DNA of 64,000 bases from Meandrina meandrites (taxonomy: Eukaryota; Cnidaria; Anthozoa; Scleractinia; Meandrinidae): assembly GCA_963693305.1 (NCBI GenBank), contig OY855914.1, forward strand, positions 18,819,472 to 18,883,471, in the 5' to 3' direction. Below, one piece after another: positions 54,806 through 64,000 of the stretch (position 1 is the stretch's first letter; each line of letters opens with the position of its first letter). Position numbers and translations under genes: made by a program. The notes under the pieces were generated by a model. It saw only the letters and a list, made by a program, of their open reading frames with translations. It did not search any database and was not told the DNA's origin.

Positions 54806-56507
54806 GAGTTAATCTCCTGTATATTTCGCTTTAGCTATGCGTCTTTTAACCGTCAAATCGTCTCTATGAACCACTGCTTGCATAATGTGAAAGTTGGCAG
54901 TATTTTTTTTTATACATTTTCAGATTTTGGTTATGAAATGCACTTACCTTTTTCTTGTTCTCTCTCCTTTCTTCCGGTAACGAGTACTGAATTGTTACTC
55001 AGTGTCTGAAAATATATACGTTGAATAGCTAACACCAGCTGCGGCATGCAATCGGCCATTGAGTAGGAAGTCTTACAGCGAAAAGAACTCTACCGGCGCC
55101 ACCCAACGTTTTTTTAGGCAATCACAAGACAAGTTCAGAACAAAAGAATCGGACTTCCTTCATCAGCAGATCAATCACAGAAAGGGGCAAATTTAACTGC
55201 TGATGAACGAGCTCCAATTCTTTTGTTCTAAGCTTGTCTTGCGATTGACTAAAAAAGAGACATCGAGTTCGTTTCACTAAAAACAACGTCGATCTACATG
55301 GTGCGTTTTTCACAAGTATTTCTCAAACTCATTAACTTATCTAGTTAAAACAAAGGAAATCAGAACCGTGGCGGAGTTTGGAAATCTGATCTTAATTAGC
55401 ATAGATTTTGACGATTTTATTTTTCCGTTTCCTCCGTAGTTTTAGTTTCGATTCAGAAGACATATCAAATACTTCACAGAGTGTATCATCACATTTTAAA
55501 CACCTCGAAGTTCGTCAAAAATACTCCGCTGCGCGTCGTATTTTCAACTCTCTTCTCGGTGTTTGGAAATTTGATGAAAAACGCTGTCTCGTGTTTGATA
55601 TATTATTTCTAGCACGCCTATTGAGATTTGACACATATCCCATATAGTTTCGTTTTTCTTGAAAATATGAAATAACTTAGTAAAGAGGAAAAATGAAATT
55701 TTATCGATCGCCAGCAACGATCCGATAAACGCCATCCTATATTTTTCATTTATCGAATAACCGTGATTGAAACTTGTCATTCCCTAAACTTTTGGTGTCA
55801 TTTCATTGACGTTATCGCGTGATGTAGAAAAAAAAAACATGAAGTTGGAACAAAATTATGCACAGCAAACTGGAGGAAGTGTTTATAAAATGTAACAAGC
55901 CTCATGACGGATTAACAAAAGTTTCATATGTTGGGATTTTGAAAACTGAAATAAAAACAAACGCGATAGAAATGAAACTGTTTTTGCTTAAGATTCTCTC
56001 ATGAGTGAAAAAAAAAAAAAAAATCAAACAGTTAAATAATGCATTTCATTAACTGCCGTAGCATCTGTTCCTAGCAACATTTTATATCAAACTTGTAATG
56101 AAGTCTCCTGAGTTATCTCGTTTTTCGGTTTATCAATGGTTTTGTTTATTAAGTGAAACAAACCTTGGTGCAATTTTTTGCACAAAACTGTGATTCAAGG
56201 ACTTTTCAGTTTTCAGTTGCGTAATACACCGCTTTGGAAATATACTAATGTGTCATTTTAGTATTTCGTCCTTGCAGAACGTTGACGCCGTTGACAAGAA
56301 GTCATAGAATAATCAGCTGAATAATATTCATGATTAAACTCGTTGAATTTATTTCCATGCAAGATCAAGATCAAGATCGCGACAATTTGAATGCTTGTCG
56401 TTTAGGGACAACCAAAAGTAACTAGTTCTTCTACAACCACACACTGTTTATCTAAAGATAAGTTGTTTTTTTTTCATACAGTGGAGCTGAGTTGTGGAAC
56501 GACCTAC
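54806..56507. repeat. Locus B, right part: paralog of 20188-22495
   Basis: The match resumes directly after the second target duplication. It includes the ~100-bp palindromic MITE (55134-55232), the CATCACATTT inverted repeat (55487-55578), and at the end the RT remnant SGAELWNDL (56382-56507). A ~300-bp segment (about 55984-56285) is extra relative to locus A. Confidence 0.85.
56382..56507 (+). pseudogene. Non-LTR RT C-terminal remnant, locus B copy
   Basis: Counterpart of 22371-22495. LNACRLGTTK and SYSGAELWNDL are readable, with an extra stop between them. It ends at the same WNDL codon, so the truncation predates the segmental duplication. Confidence 0.55.
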
Positions 56508-57820
56508 ACACAAAATCACGGCAAGCGTCGCAGTTCTAATTAAAATATTTTTACCCGACCTAGGTAGGTAGATAGTTGATAAAAGTTTTAAACTTTGATT
56601 GTCCATGATTTTTGTCGTTGCCATGGCAATAACATAATTACATGCAGGTATGGCCTACAAATATCTATAACTTTTCAGTTTTGTTAACAAAATTGTACAA
56701 TTCGTATTTTTTTGGCTTTTTAGTTTACCATTGTAACTTGATTTTGTATCAATTTCCGTTATTTTCTAAGAAAATGGTGAAATCCAAGGTGGTAGATTCA
56801 ACAAGGCGGCCCTAATGTTATCATATGACGTCACAGTCGACAAAAATTAGGACATCTTGTACAGCGAGCAAAGGGCGTTCTACACAATATAAATAATTTC
56901 CCTGTGAATATAATGAAAACCTTACGGGTCAGGCTCCATCAGCACCCCCACCCCTACCACTACTACCGCCACCACCTTGACTGTGGTATAGGAGTATGAA
57001 TCATTTGCTTTTACCTCCGAGGGTTAAAAGTCTCTCATATAATGGGGATAAAAGGCCAAAATTTTAACAACAAACAGGTTCTTGGAGTAGTACAAATACG
57101 GGGATGTTTTCTTACTACTTATATTGCCAGCAAAGAAGTAGTGTAGTAAATAAGCAGAAATTTCGTTAGGAAAAATGAATATAGAATAATGTTATTTTTT
57201 AACAATATAAGTTCAGAAAGTTTCTCATAATTCTGGCTTTAAAATGTTTTGTTTGTCATGAATTAATTTTAAGAAAGTGAGAGTTTGTTATAACATCCAA
57301 GTTTTCATACGTTCTTTGAATTTGAGGTCATGAAAATTGGCTTAACGCGAGGGAAGCTTTTCAGCAGTGAAAACAACCTCCAGCAAAACCGAAGGCAAAG
57401 TAATATGCTTCCGGTTAATTGATCATCTTGGGATTAAACTTCACCTTGGATTTTACTTTTAGATCGATTTTTGTTTTGTGTCGATTCCTCTTTGCGACAA
57501 GTACATATTGACAATCTTGCAAATTGACAAATTGTCAACGCAAGAAAGCAATGAAAATTAAGACTATAAAACAAGGTGGCCTTTCGGAGGAGGATGACCT
57601 CCAATGATTGCTTTTTCAACGCTCAGCCAATCGACGTCTTCATTTGAGTTCCTGGTAAAAGTGTTTTAGCTTGAGAAAAGTGGCTTTTAGTCAAAATAGC
57701 CTCCAGCAAAGCAAAGGAACTCATTAAATCCCGAAACACATGCTCCTGGTTATCGATCATCACGAGATTAACCTTCAACTAAAGTTTCAGTTTTAGAATC
57801 GATTTGTTTTGTCTGAAATT
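56508..57820. other. Non-coding, no feature recognised
   Basis: Dispersed-repeat pieces (CATATGACGTCACAGTCGAC near 56822) and no supported gene. Confidence 0.4.
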
Positions 57821-57824
57821 GCTT

Positions 57825-58450
57825 CCCCCGCTTATTCCTCTTCGAGACATGCATATTTTGACTACCTATCTAATTGACAAATTCTCATCGCACGAACTCG
57901 ATGAAAAGGCTGAATACAAAATTGTCCTTCCCACGAGACGGCCTCAAAGGATTTTTTCACCGCTCAATTAAAGGGAAAACTGGTGCGACTGAAACGACTG
58001 AAAACCTGAACAACGCCTTCCTTTCGTCTTTTAATAAAGAACATTTAAAAGCCGGGGCAAATTTGATGGCGAATGATATGCAAAGTGCTTTCTAGAATGG
58101 AAGTTTGGAAGACTTTGAGAGAGATTTTGCAGGTGCAGTTCACTATTGTTTTTTTACGTACAGTTAAAAAAATTATAAAGAACCACAAAATTGCCCTTCG
58201 AAAACACTATTTTTTTCCATCGCTGTATTATTCCTTTCGATACTATTAGAAGGCACTTTGTGTCGAATAAATCAATTCCTATCTTTGATGTTCAGTATAT
58301 AGCAGAATAACCAGCTTAAGCGTTACGTTTTTTTAGAGTGAAGCCTTAGTAATTCTGATAACCTAAAGACAGTCGAACAATCCTGGGTTTTCGATGTCTT
58401 GGTAGCAGTTTAGATGAGAAGATTAGCGTCAAACTTAAATTGCCTCTATT
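57825..58450. repeat. Diverged partial copy of the locus A/B repeat
   Basis: It follows the order of 50400-51180: CCCCCGCTTATTC, CTTCGAGACATGCATATTTTG, GATGAAAAGGCTGAATACAA, ACCAGCTTAAGCGTTACG and GGTAGCAGTTTAGATGAGAA. It lacks the 215-bp array unit and carries indels, so it is an older copy. Confidence 0.75.
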
Positions 58451-58471
58451 TTATTTTTTTTCAATTTTCGT

Positions 58472-58522
58472 AGGTAGATAAGGTAGATAAGGTAGGTAGA
58501 TAAGGTAGATACGGTAGATTTC
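58472..58522 (+). repeat. GGTAGATAA minisatellite
   Basis: Tandem GTAGGTAGATAAGGTAGATA units, about five. Confidence 0.8.
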
Positions 58523-59174
58523 CTATTTTTGTAAAGAAATTTAAATAACATAGCCTTGATTATAATTTACATGCATAAAATGGAACGCTAGTGAAGAAAA
58601 TCTGAAAATACGGGTGTTAAATACACCATATATAACTTTTATAATAATTATATTCAAATTTCATAAAAAAAAAAAAAAACAAAAAAAAAAAACATACGAA
58701 GCATTAAGCTTGTGAACGTTCTTTATCTGTTGGGACGTATTGTAATTTTCAGATCTATATGCCATTTCAGTTTCAGGTTTCTTTTTTCTGTCATGTGATT
58801 TGTCAAATATGGCTATGATTTGAAACTCTTGAAGGACTCTTCTAAAAACTAAACAACGTATATGTCATCTCTGCTCATCTGTCAATGTTTGATATTTTAC
58901 GACGTATCAACAATGATTCCTTGTTATTGTCAAGAGAGGATTGAGGCCCCTACCTAAGTATAAGGAACCGAACTCAGAAAATACCTCAGTGCCAGGAGAA
59001 TAAAGATACTGATTATAACAATACTTCTACAATAGTTACATTAGATACAGGTACATAGGTTTACATTTGGGACTGCCTGTACTTAGCAAATAGACTAGTA
59101 TAATAGCTCGATTTATTCACAAGCATAATAGATTTCTGCATTTCAAAGTGACCTTTTATTCTTGTTTTATATTC

Positions 59175-59218
59175 CTCAAGGTTAACGTTCAAAAGTAAAT
59201 CTGGATTTTTTTAAATTA

Positions 59219-59273
<55 letters not shown>

Positions 59274-60560
59274 TATATTATATTATATTCTGAAAACTAA
59301 ATTCCCCCCGTAAAACTTACTTTCTTTCATGTACAATAGATCTTTTTCGTACTGGAAATCACTAGCGAAATACAACTGTATTTACTTAGGTCAGCTGCAT
59401 ACGGGCGGGGACCGTTCATTTTTGTACGGCATGGGGAAGCGGAAGCGTATGGAGGGGGGATCAGCCGTAACTGACAAGCATTGAGGGGGGACCAGAAAAA
59501 AATGAGAATTTCAGGTGGCGGTGGGATCACCAAACGCGCTGCCCCTTCCCCCCCTAATCCGAGGCGATGAACAATGACTGGTTCCTTAGTTATTACCTTA
59601 AAGATTGCCTTGATGATTGCCTTGCAATGAACTGTGGAAGGAGACTTCACTGTATTCGGAGAAATTAGCTCGGCCCTCTGTCTCCTATAACTAAGGACAG
59701 AACTTCTTGTTGGCAACAATTTCTTATTCTCTGAATTTAACACCTTTTTACTGTACGAGCTGTTTACAACGTCTAGTGACATCTCACTCAAAAATCTTGC
59801 TTGAGCTCTTTTATTGGGACCACGTATTAACTGTCAATCATCCGTCAAAACGTCAAAATTCGTGATTTATGCTTACGCAATGACCTGCGCAGTCCATTCT
59901 ACGAGCAGGTGCAGCTGCGAAGAAGGCTACTTTTATGTACATTCCTTCCCGTGAGTAAACATTGTCAAAATCTTTTTCTTTCCACTGCTTTACTACGATC
60001 CCGAAAATGCCTGGCCAAATCAAAACAACACGAGAAATATAAAAAAATTCAGAGAACATTTTTACAGAATAACATTAAACTTTAGTAACAAGATAATACA
60101 AAAAAGTTAAACTAAAGATTGTTATTAAATCAATTCAAACAAACTACTTTACAACACTAGCTCTGGTCCAGCCCACATCCATATTTTAACACTAAGTTGT
60201 TTACGATTTTCAAGTCAAACCAAAAGTGTTACCATCTGTCTCGGCTGTACAAACAGAATTCTGAAGAATACTTATCTGTTAATTTACACATGGCACCAAT
60301 AATTTATTCCTAGCAAGTTCAACGAAAGGTTTAAGGATACTCGTGAATTATTTTGAATATTGCAAGTAACAAAGCTCGCTACAACTTCGCCTCGGATAAA
60401 GCATAATTTGAACTTAGAAAAAGTATTAACGTTCAAAAGTTAATCTGATTTTTAATTGAAAACTACATCAATCTTCCGCATGGAAAAGTAATTTTTTTCA
60501 TGTACAATAGATCCCTTTTGTTGCATGTTTTGTACTGGAAATCAATAGTGAAAGACAAGT
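59175..60560 (+). repeat. Diverged direct duplication flanking 59.4-60.4 kb
   Basis: TTAACGTTCAAAAGTAAATC (59181) recurs as TTAACGTTCAAAAGTTAATC (about 60428). CATGTACAATAGATCTTTTT (59329) with GTACTGGAAATCACTAGCGA recurs as CATGTACAATAGATCCCTTT (60500) with GTACTGGAAATCAATAGTGA. A minus frame of 154 codons (59327-59791) lies in the first copy, but its sequence is proline-rich low complexity without a domain and I do not call it a gene. Confidence 0.6.
59216..59270 (+). repeat. (TTA)n microsatellite
   Basis: About 18 uninterrupted TTA trinucleotides. Confidence 0.95.
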
Positions 60561-60709
60561 GTATAAGCCGAACGCGCAAACTGTTGCTAATCGATTACCT
60601 TAGTGATTACCTTAAAGACTATCATTATCAGCATCTCGGTCCCGTCCTCTATGTAAAACTCATTAAACAGGTAGACCGAAAGTCGCAAAGTTACATCGAA
60701 AAAGTGGCA

Positions 60710-60870
60710 CTTTCAGTAAGAGCTCTTAAAAGTGGTACTTTTAAGAACGGTTAAATGTGGTACTTTTATAAGTACTTTTAAAAGTGGTACTTTTGAATAC
60801 TGTTAAAAGTGGCACTTTTGAGTACGCTTAAAAATGGCAATTTAAGAATCTTGAAATATGGCCATTTTAA
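60710..60870 (+). repeat. Palindromic minisatellite AAAAGTGGTACTTTT
   Basis: About five units of ~30 bp, each centred on the inverted repeat AAAAGTGGTACTTTT or a variant (AAAAGTGGCACTTTT, AAATGTGGTACTTTT), fading to AAAAATGGCAATTTAA. Confidence 0.8.
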
Positions 60871-60899
60871 GGATGAACTGTTTTTATTATTTGGCAATT

Positions 60900-62280
60900 T
60901 TAAAAACATTTAGTGATTTTTACATAGAGGACTTCGTTCAGATGCAGATAGTGATCCAAAGATTGCCTTAATGATTACCTCATTCGAACCTCGTAATGTT
61001 TACTTCGATGAACCCGCCGTTCAGCTACGATTACCTCAGTAGTTTGTACTATGAGCTAGTGTGAAGTATCGCCGAGGTTTCTTTTTTTAACAATAAAGAA
61101 GATTTGCTGGGTTCCAAAGAAGTTTCCTGGTTTTCTCCTGCGTCGCGCAAGGTAAAGTTGAGGAACAAGTTCCCTGTACCGCTGGCATACTGAAACGAGT
61201 GCCGGCTGCCACTAAAGCCCGTGTCTCTACCGAGTTATTTCCCCTGCTACGCAACGGATCGCGTTGTTTGCCGCTCACCTGTCAACAGCTTACGCTTTTA
61301 ACCAAGATATTTGCCGAGTTTACGAGAAGAGCCAAATAAGCGTCCAATAGCCATTAAACTTATCGTTACATTTTTGTTTTAGCAACTGTTTATATTGCTT
61401 TTTGTGAATTTAAACAGTTATGTATGCAATTTATTTCAATTTGTTGCTGAAAAAAGATATTTATTCGGCTGTGACTTACACTGACTACACTGTCGCGCAG
61501 TGATTTTAACATAAAACGAATATCTGCTTAAAAAATCGAAGATTTGCAAAAGAAGTGCGACGAAAACGAAGTCTTGAGGTACCTATAGAGAGGCTACCTT
61601 ATGGCCGTTTTTAATACGACGAGTTAAAACGGCGCCAAAATTCGCGCTATTTGATGATTTCAGATTTTAAGAACCTTTAATCTTTAACAATATGGCTGCC
61701 TTGTGTGGTGTTGTCAAAGTAATTTTTTAAAATTCTTTTGCCTTCTTGAAGGACATATCATATGGAGAGGAAAACAGAGAAGCTAAAACCCACTGGAATC
61801 ACTCTGGACCGTCTCAAAACGCCATAAAAACACAAGTTATACACACAACAGGGCAAGTACTTAATATTTTCCCCCTTATTTTGAACTGTTTTGAACGATC
61901 GTTATATTCCCATAAAAGCTCTTATAATAACGCTGTTGCAAATGGCGTATCCTGCCGCGTACGTCACGTGGTTTCAAACACAGAGGATTGCCTGCTTGTG
62001 GTTAAATCTCCAAAACAGTTCGGAGTCACTGGAAAGCAAGTTTGCTGGAAAGTGAACGGAAATCATCAGATGCTACTCGACACTGTTCGGCTAATGAGAT
62101 GGACAACGTTGCTAGGATACAATACAGCAAAAGCAAATAAGAATTGAAAGTTAACTGAGATCTTTCAAAATTAACTGATAGCTGAGAAATAGCTCAAATT
62201 TTAACTGATTGCTGAGAATCCAGCACCCCCATGCACACCCTTTATTTCGGTCGAGAAAGGGGCGCCTGGGTAGGTATTTG
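60900..62280. other. Non-coding, no feature recognised
   Basis: Frames of 63 codons (minus, 61087-61278) and 133 codons (plus, 61746-62147) are open, but neither shows a motif, a convincing start context or family resemblance. Repeat-like direct motifs AAAGATTGCCTTAATGATTACC tie the left part to 59595-59630. Confidence 0.4.
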
Positions 62281-62291
62281 GTAGCTAGACA

Positions 62292-62392
62292 TTTTTTTAC
62301 GGTTAACATTTTTTACGGCTAACGGTTAAAATTTTCTAATTTTTACGCCTGACGGCTAAGTTTTTTGCCGGTTTTACGACTAACGGTTAATC
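62292..62392 (+). repeat. TTTTTACGGCTAACGGTTA minisatellite
   Basis: Four to five imperfect units of TTTTTACGGCTAACGGTTAA type, followed by TCCCATTGAGACCCTCC. Confidence 0.8.
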
Positions 62393-62404
62393 CCATTGAG
62401 ACCC

Positions 62405-63290
62405 TCCTCTTAGCGTTGAACAATTAATGTATGCTTAGTTAATATCCTGTATTTTCGCTTTCCTATGCGTCTTTTAATCGTCAAATCGTCTCTCTGAACC
62501 ACTGTTTGCATAATATGAAAGTTGGCAGTATTTTTTTTATACATTTTTCAGTTTTTGGTTATAAAATGCACTTACCTTTTCCTTGTTCTCCTTTTATAAT
62601 TGAATACGAAACGTACATTTGAGTTACTTAAAGACAGAGGTTGTCTGGTATCGAGTACTAAATTGTGGCTCAATGTCTGAAAATATATATATTGTGGTTC
62701 AATTTTATCCTTGGTTCAAATTTTATTTTCCTTTGTTTTTGGGTATGGTAATGTATGATAATGAGTTTAAAACAAAGGAAAATAAAATTTGAACCAAGGA
62801 TAAAATTGAACCACAACATATACATTGAATAGCTCGCACCAGCTGCCGTATACAATCGTATACAATTAGTAGGAAGTCTTACAGCGAAACGACCTCTACC
62901 GGGGCCACCCAACGTTTTATTAGCCAATCACGAGACAAGCTCAGAACAAAAGAATTGGTCTTTCTTCATCAGTGGACCAATCACAGTAAGGGGCAAATGT
63001 AACTGCTGATGAACGAACTCCAATTCTTTTGTGCTGAGCTTGTCTTAATGTGATTGGTTAACAAAACGTTGAGTTCGTTTCACTGTAAAACAACGTCGAT
63101 CTACAAGGTGCGTTTTTGACAAGTAATTTAAGTACGCCTTTTGAGATTCGACACATATCCCCTATAGTTGAAAATATGAAATGACTTCGTAAAGAGTTCT
63201 AATGCGCTAGCAAAAATGAAATTTTATCGATCGCCAGCGACGATCCAGTAAAAGCCATTATATATTCATTTATCTACCATGAGGGTCGTA
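62405..63290. repeat. Locus C: third partial copy of the locus A/B repeat
   Basis: It matches 20163-20520 (GCGTTGAACAATTAATGTATGC, GTCAAATCGTCTCT), then 21410-21590 (palindromic MITE), then 21885-22030 (TTTTGAGATTCGACACATA, TTTTATCGATCGCCAGC). It has an empty L1 site, an internal ~285-bp deletion and an inserted perfect hairpin at 62692-62816. Confidence 0.8.
62692..62816. mobile_element. 125-bp perfect-hairpin insertion
   Basis: The arms 62693-62739 and 62769-62815 are exact inverse copies over 47 bp, beginning TGTGGTTCAATTTTATCC, around a 29-base loop. Loci A and B read straight through at this point (TCTGAAAATATAT then GCGTTGAATAG or ACGTTGAATAG), so it is an insertion. The flanks are ATATATA and ATATACA, so the target duplication is blurred by the AT repeat. 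The lack of any mismatch suggests a recent insertion or ongoing hairpin repair. Confidence 0.85.
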
Positions 63291-63299
63291 CAGGGGTAT

Positions 63300-63482
63300 T
63301 CTCGTGACGCGTGATTAGCTGATTTTATTTTCCGTGAAACGTGAATTTAATAAATTTATTCTTCGTGACCCGTGACCAGAAGGTTTTGCGTGACACGTGA
63401 AGAGCTTGAATTAATAACCGATATTCGTGATTTCACCACTTTATTGACTTTGTTTTGCGTGATTTTGAGACGCGAGACCTCA
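63300..63482 (+). repeat. CGTGA-rich minisatellite
   Basis: Repeats of TTCGTGACGCGTGA, TTCCGTGAAACGTGA, TTCGTGACCCGTGA, TTGCGTGACACGTGA and weaker versions at 25-40 bp spacing. Confidence 0.75.
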
Positions 63483-63582
63483 AATGTGATCTTCGTATAA
63501 TTATCGTAACGTCAAACACTCTTTGTAGAGTAAGAACAGGATAAAAGAGTAATGTTTCTTTCTTATTTTCGTAATTTCTTAA

Positions 63583-64000
63583 AGGTCAAATGAACCAAAT
63601 TTTCGAATTTTCTTTTTTTTTTAGGCCAATTAGTTGATTAAGAACCAAATAAACATATTCTGAAGTTTCAAAGGAATTGGACTTTGTAAAACAGAGAAAT
63701 TTCAAGTTGAAAAATGCTTAGTTTTGGCCTTCATAATCGTAGAGCACTCGGGAAAATTGTCGGGAAATTTTCGGAACATAAAACTGTGACGTCAGTATTG
63801 GTGCCCTGTGAAATTAAGGGAAATTCAAAGTCTTTTGTGATGAAGCTGACAAGAATGGAACATCATGGTGTTTTGTGCAGCACTAAACTGCTTAAGTCGA
63901 AAGTAAGTAAGTTTAAGTTTCCAGCAAATTCAAAGCTCAGGAAACAATGGCTTTTGAAAATGAAAAGAAAAGAAATTCAGCCAGGAAAGAACTCTCGCAT
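63583..64000. mobile_element. Second THAP-bearing TTAA element (E1-type), left end, runs off window
   Basis: TTAA at 63579-63582 is followed by AGGTCAAATGAACCAAAT. The sequence matches 37865-38290 at about 95 percent by eye, including TGACGTCA 204 bp inside (63787-63794). It ends at the window edge within the THAP exon. Confidence 0.85.
63863..64000 (+). pseudogene. THAP domain start, second copy (partial)
   Basis: ATG GTG TTT TGT gives MVFCAALNC, a clean start and C-x4-C zinc pair, without the 4-base insertion of the 38.1-kb copy. A short deletion after CLSRK breaks the frame before VSKFKFPANSKLRKQW. The sequence continues to KNSR at the window end. Each copy is intact where the other is broken, so both descend from one functional THAP exon. 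Confidence 0.7.

Noticed and set aside
61746..62147. 133-codon plus frame
   Set aside because: No recognisable domain, poor start context, and surrounded by repeats; nothing supports it beyond being open.

Overview
The window looks like nuclear DNA of an animal, most likely an anthozoan cnidarian and perhaps a stony coral. This is an inference from four things: AT-rich, intron-scale non-coding DNA; a very high load of TIR elements, THAP-type transposon remnants and L1/RTE/L2-like retrotransposon pieces; an intronless TPR-CHAT protein of the type expanded in corals; and an intronless class A GPCR. There is no operon structure and there are no tRNA, rRNA or CRISPR features. The two large intact genes are a TPR-CHAT protein (30646-34149, +) and a rhodopsin-class GPCR (48861-49793, -). 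Almost everything else is mobile or repeated DNA.

Layout. 1-8.05 kb: AT-rich DNA with minisatellites, a small TIR element with an AATGTA target duplication, a hairpin, and one weak candidate host exon. 8.05-22.5 kb: 'locus A', a segmental copy of the GPCR upstream region and its flank, split by a 9.57-kb nested foldback element (10416-19984) that itself holds a 3.08-kb TIR element with a decayed THAP-like segment. 24.03-25.24 kb: a 1.2-kb TIR element with a 9-bp target duplication, carrying the start of a RecQ-like helicase gene at one end and the start of a Cys-rich zinc-finger gene, convergent, at the other. 25.6-29.1 kb: duplicated non-coding blocks. 30.6-34.15 kb: the TPR-CHAT gene. 36.8-45.5 kb: four elements flanked by TTAA, three of them end to end and sharing single TTAA sites, one with THAP remnants and one a 1.8-kb near-perfect palindrome. 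45.6-46.6 kb: RTE-like and L1-like retrotransposon fragments. 48.9-56.5 kb: the GPCR and 'locus B', the paralog of locus A, interrupted by a 2.7-kb 5'-truncated L1/Tx1-like insertion with a 796-codon RT frame and clear target duplications. 57.8-63.3 kb: further partial copies of the same repeat, microsatellites and minisatellites. 63.58-64.0 kb: the left end of a second THAP-bearing TTAA element, running off the window.

The best leads are two. The first is the group of TTAA elements, all of which carry a TGACGTCA-like site about 160-225 bp from each end. The second is the helicase plus zinc-finger element, which looks like an internally deleted derivative of a larger autonomous transposon. 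Alignments between copies were made by eye, so boundaries are good to a few bases where a target duplication is named and to tens of bases elsewhere.
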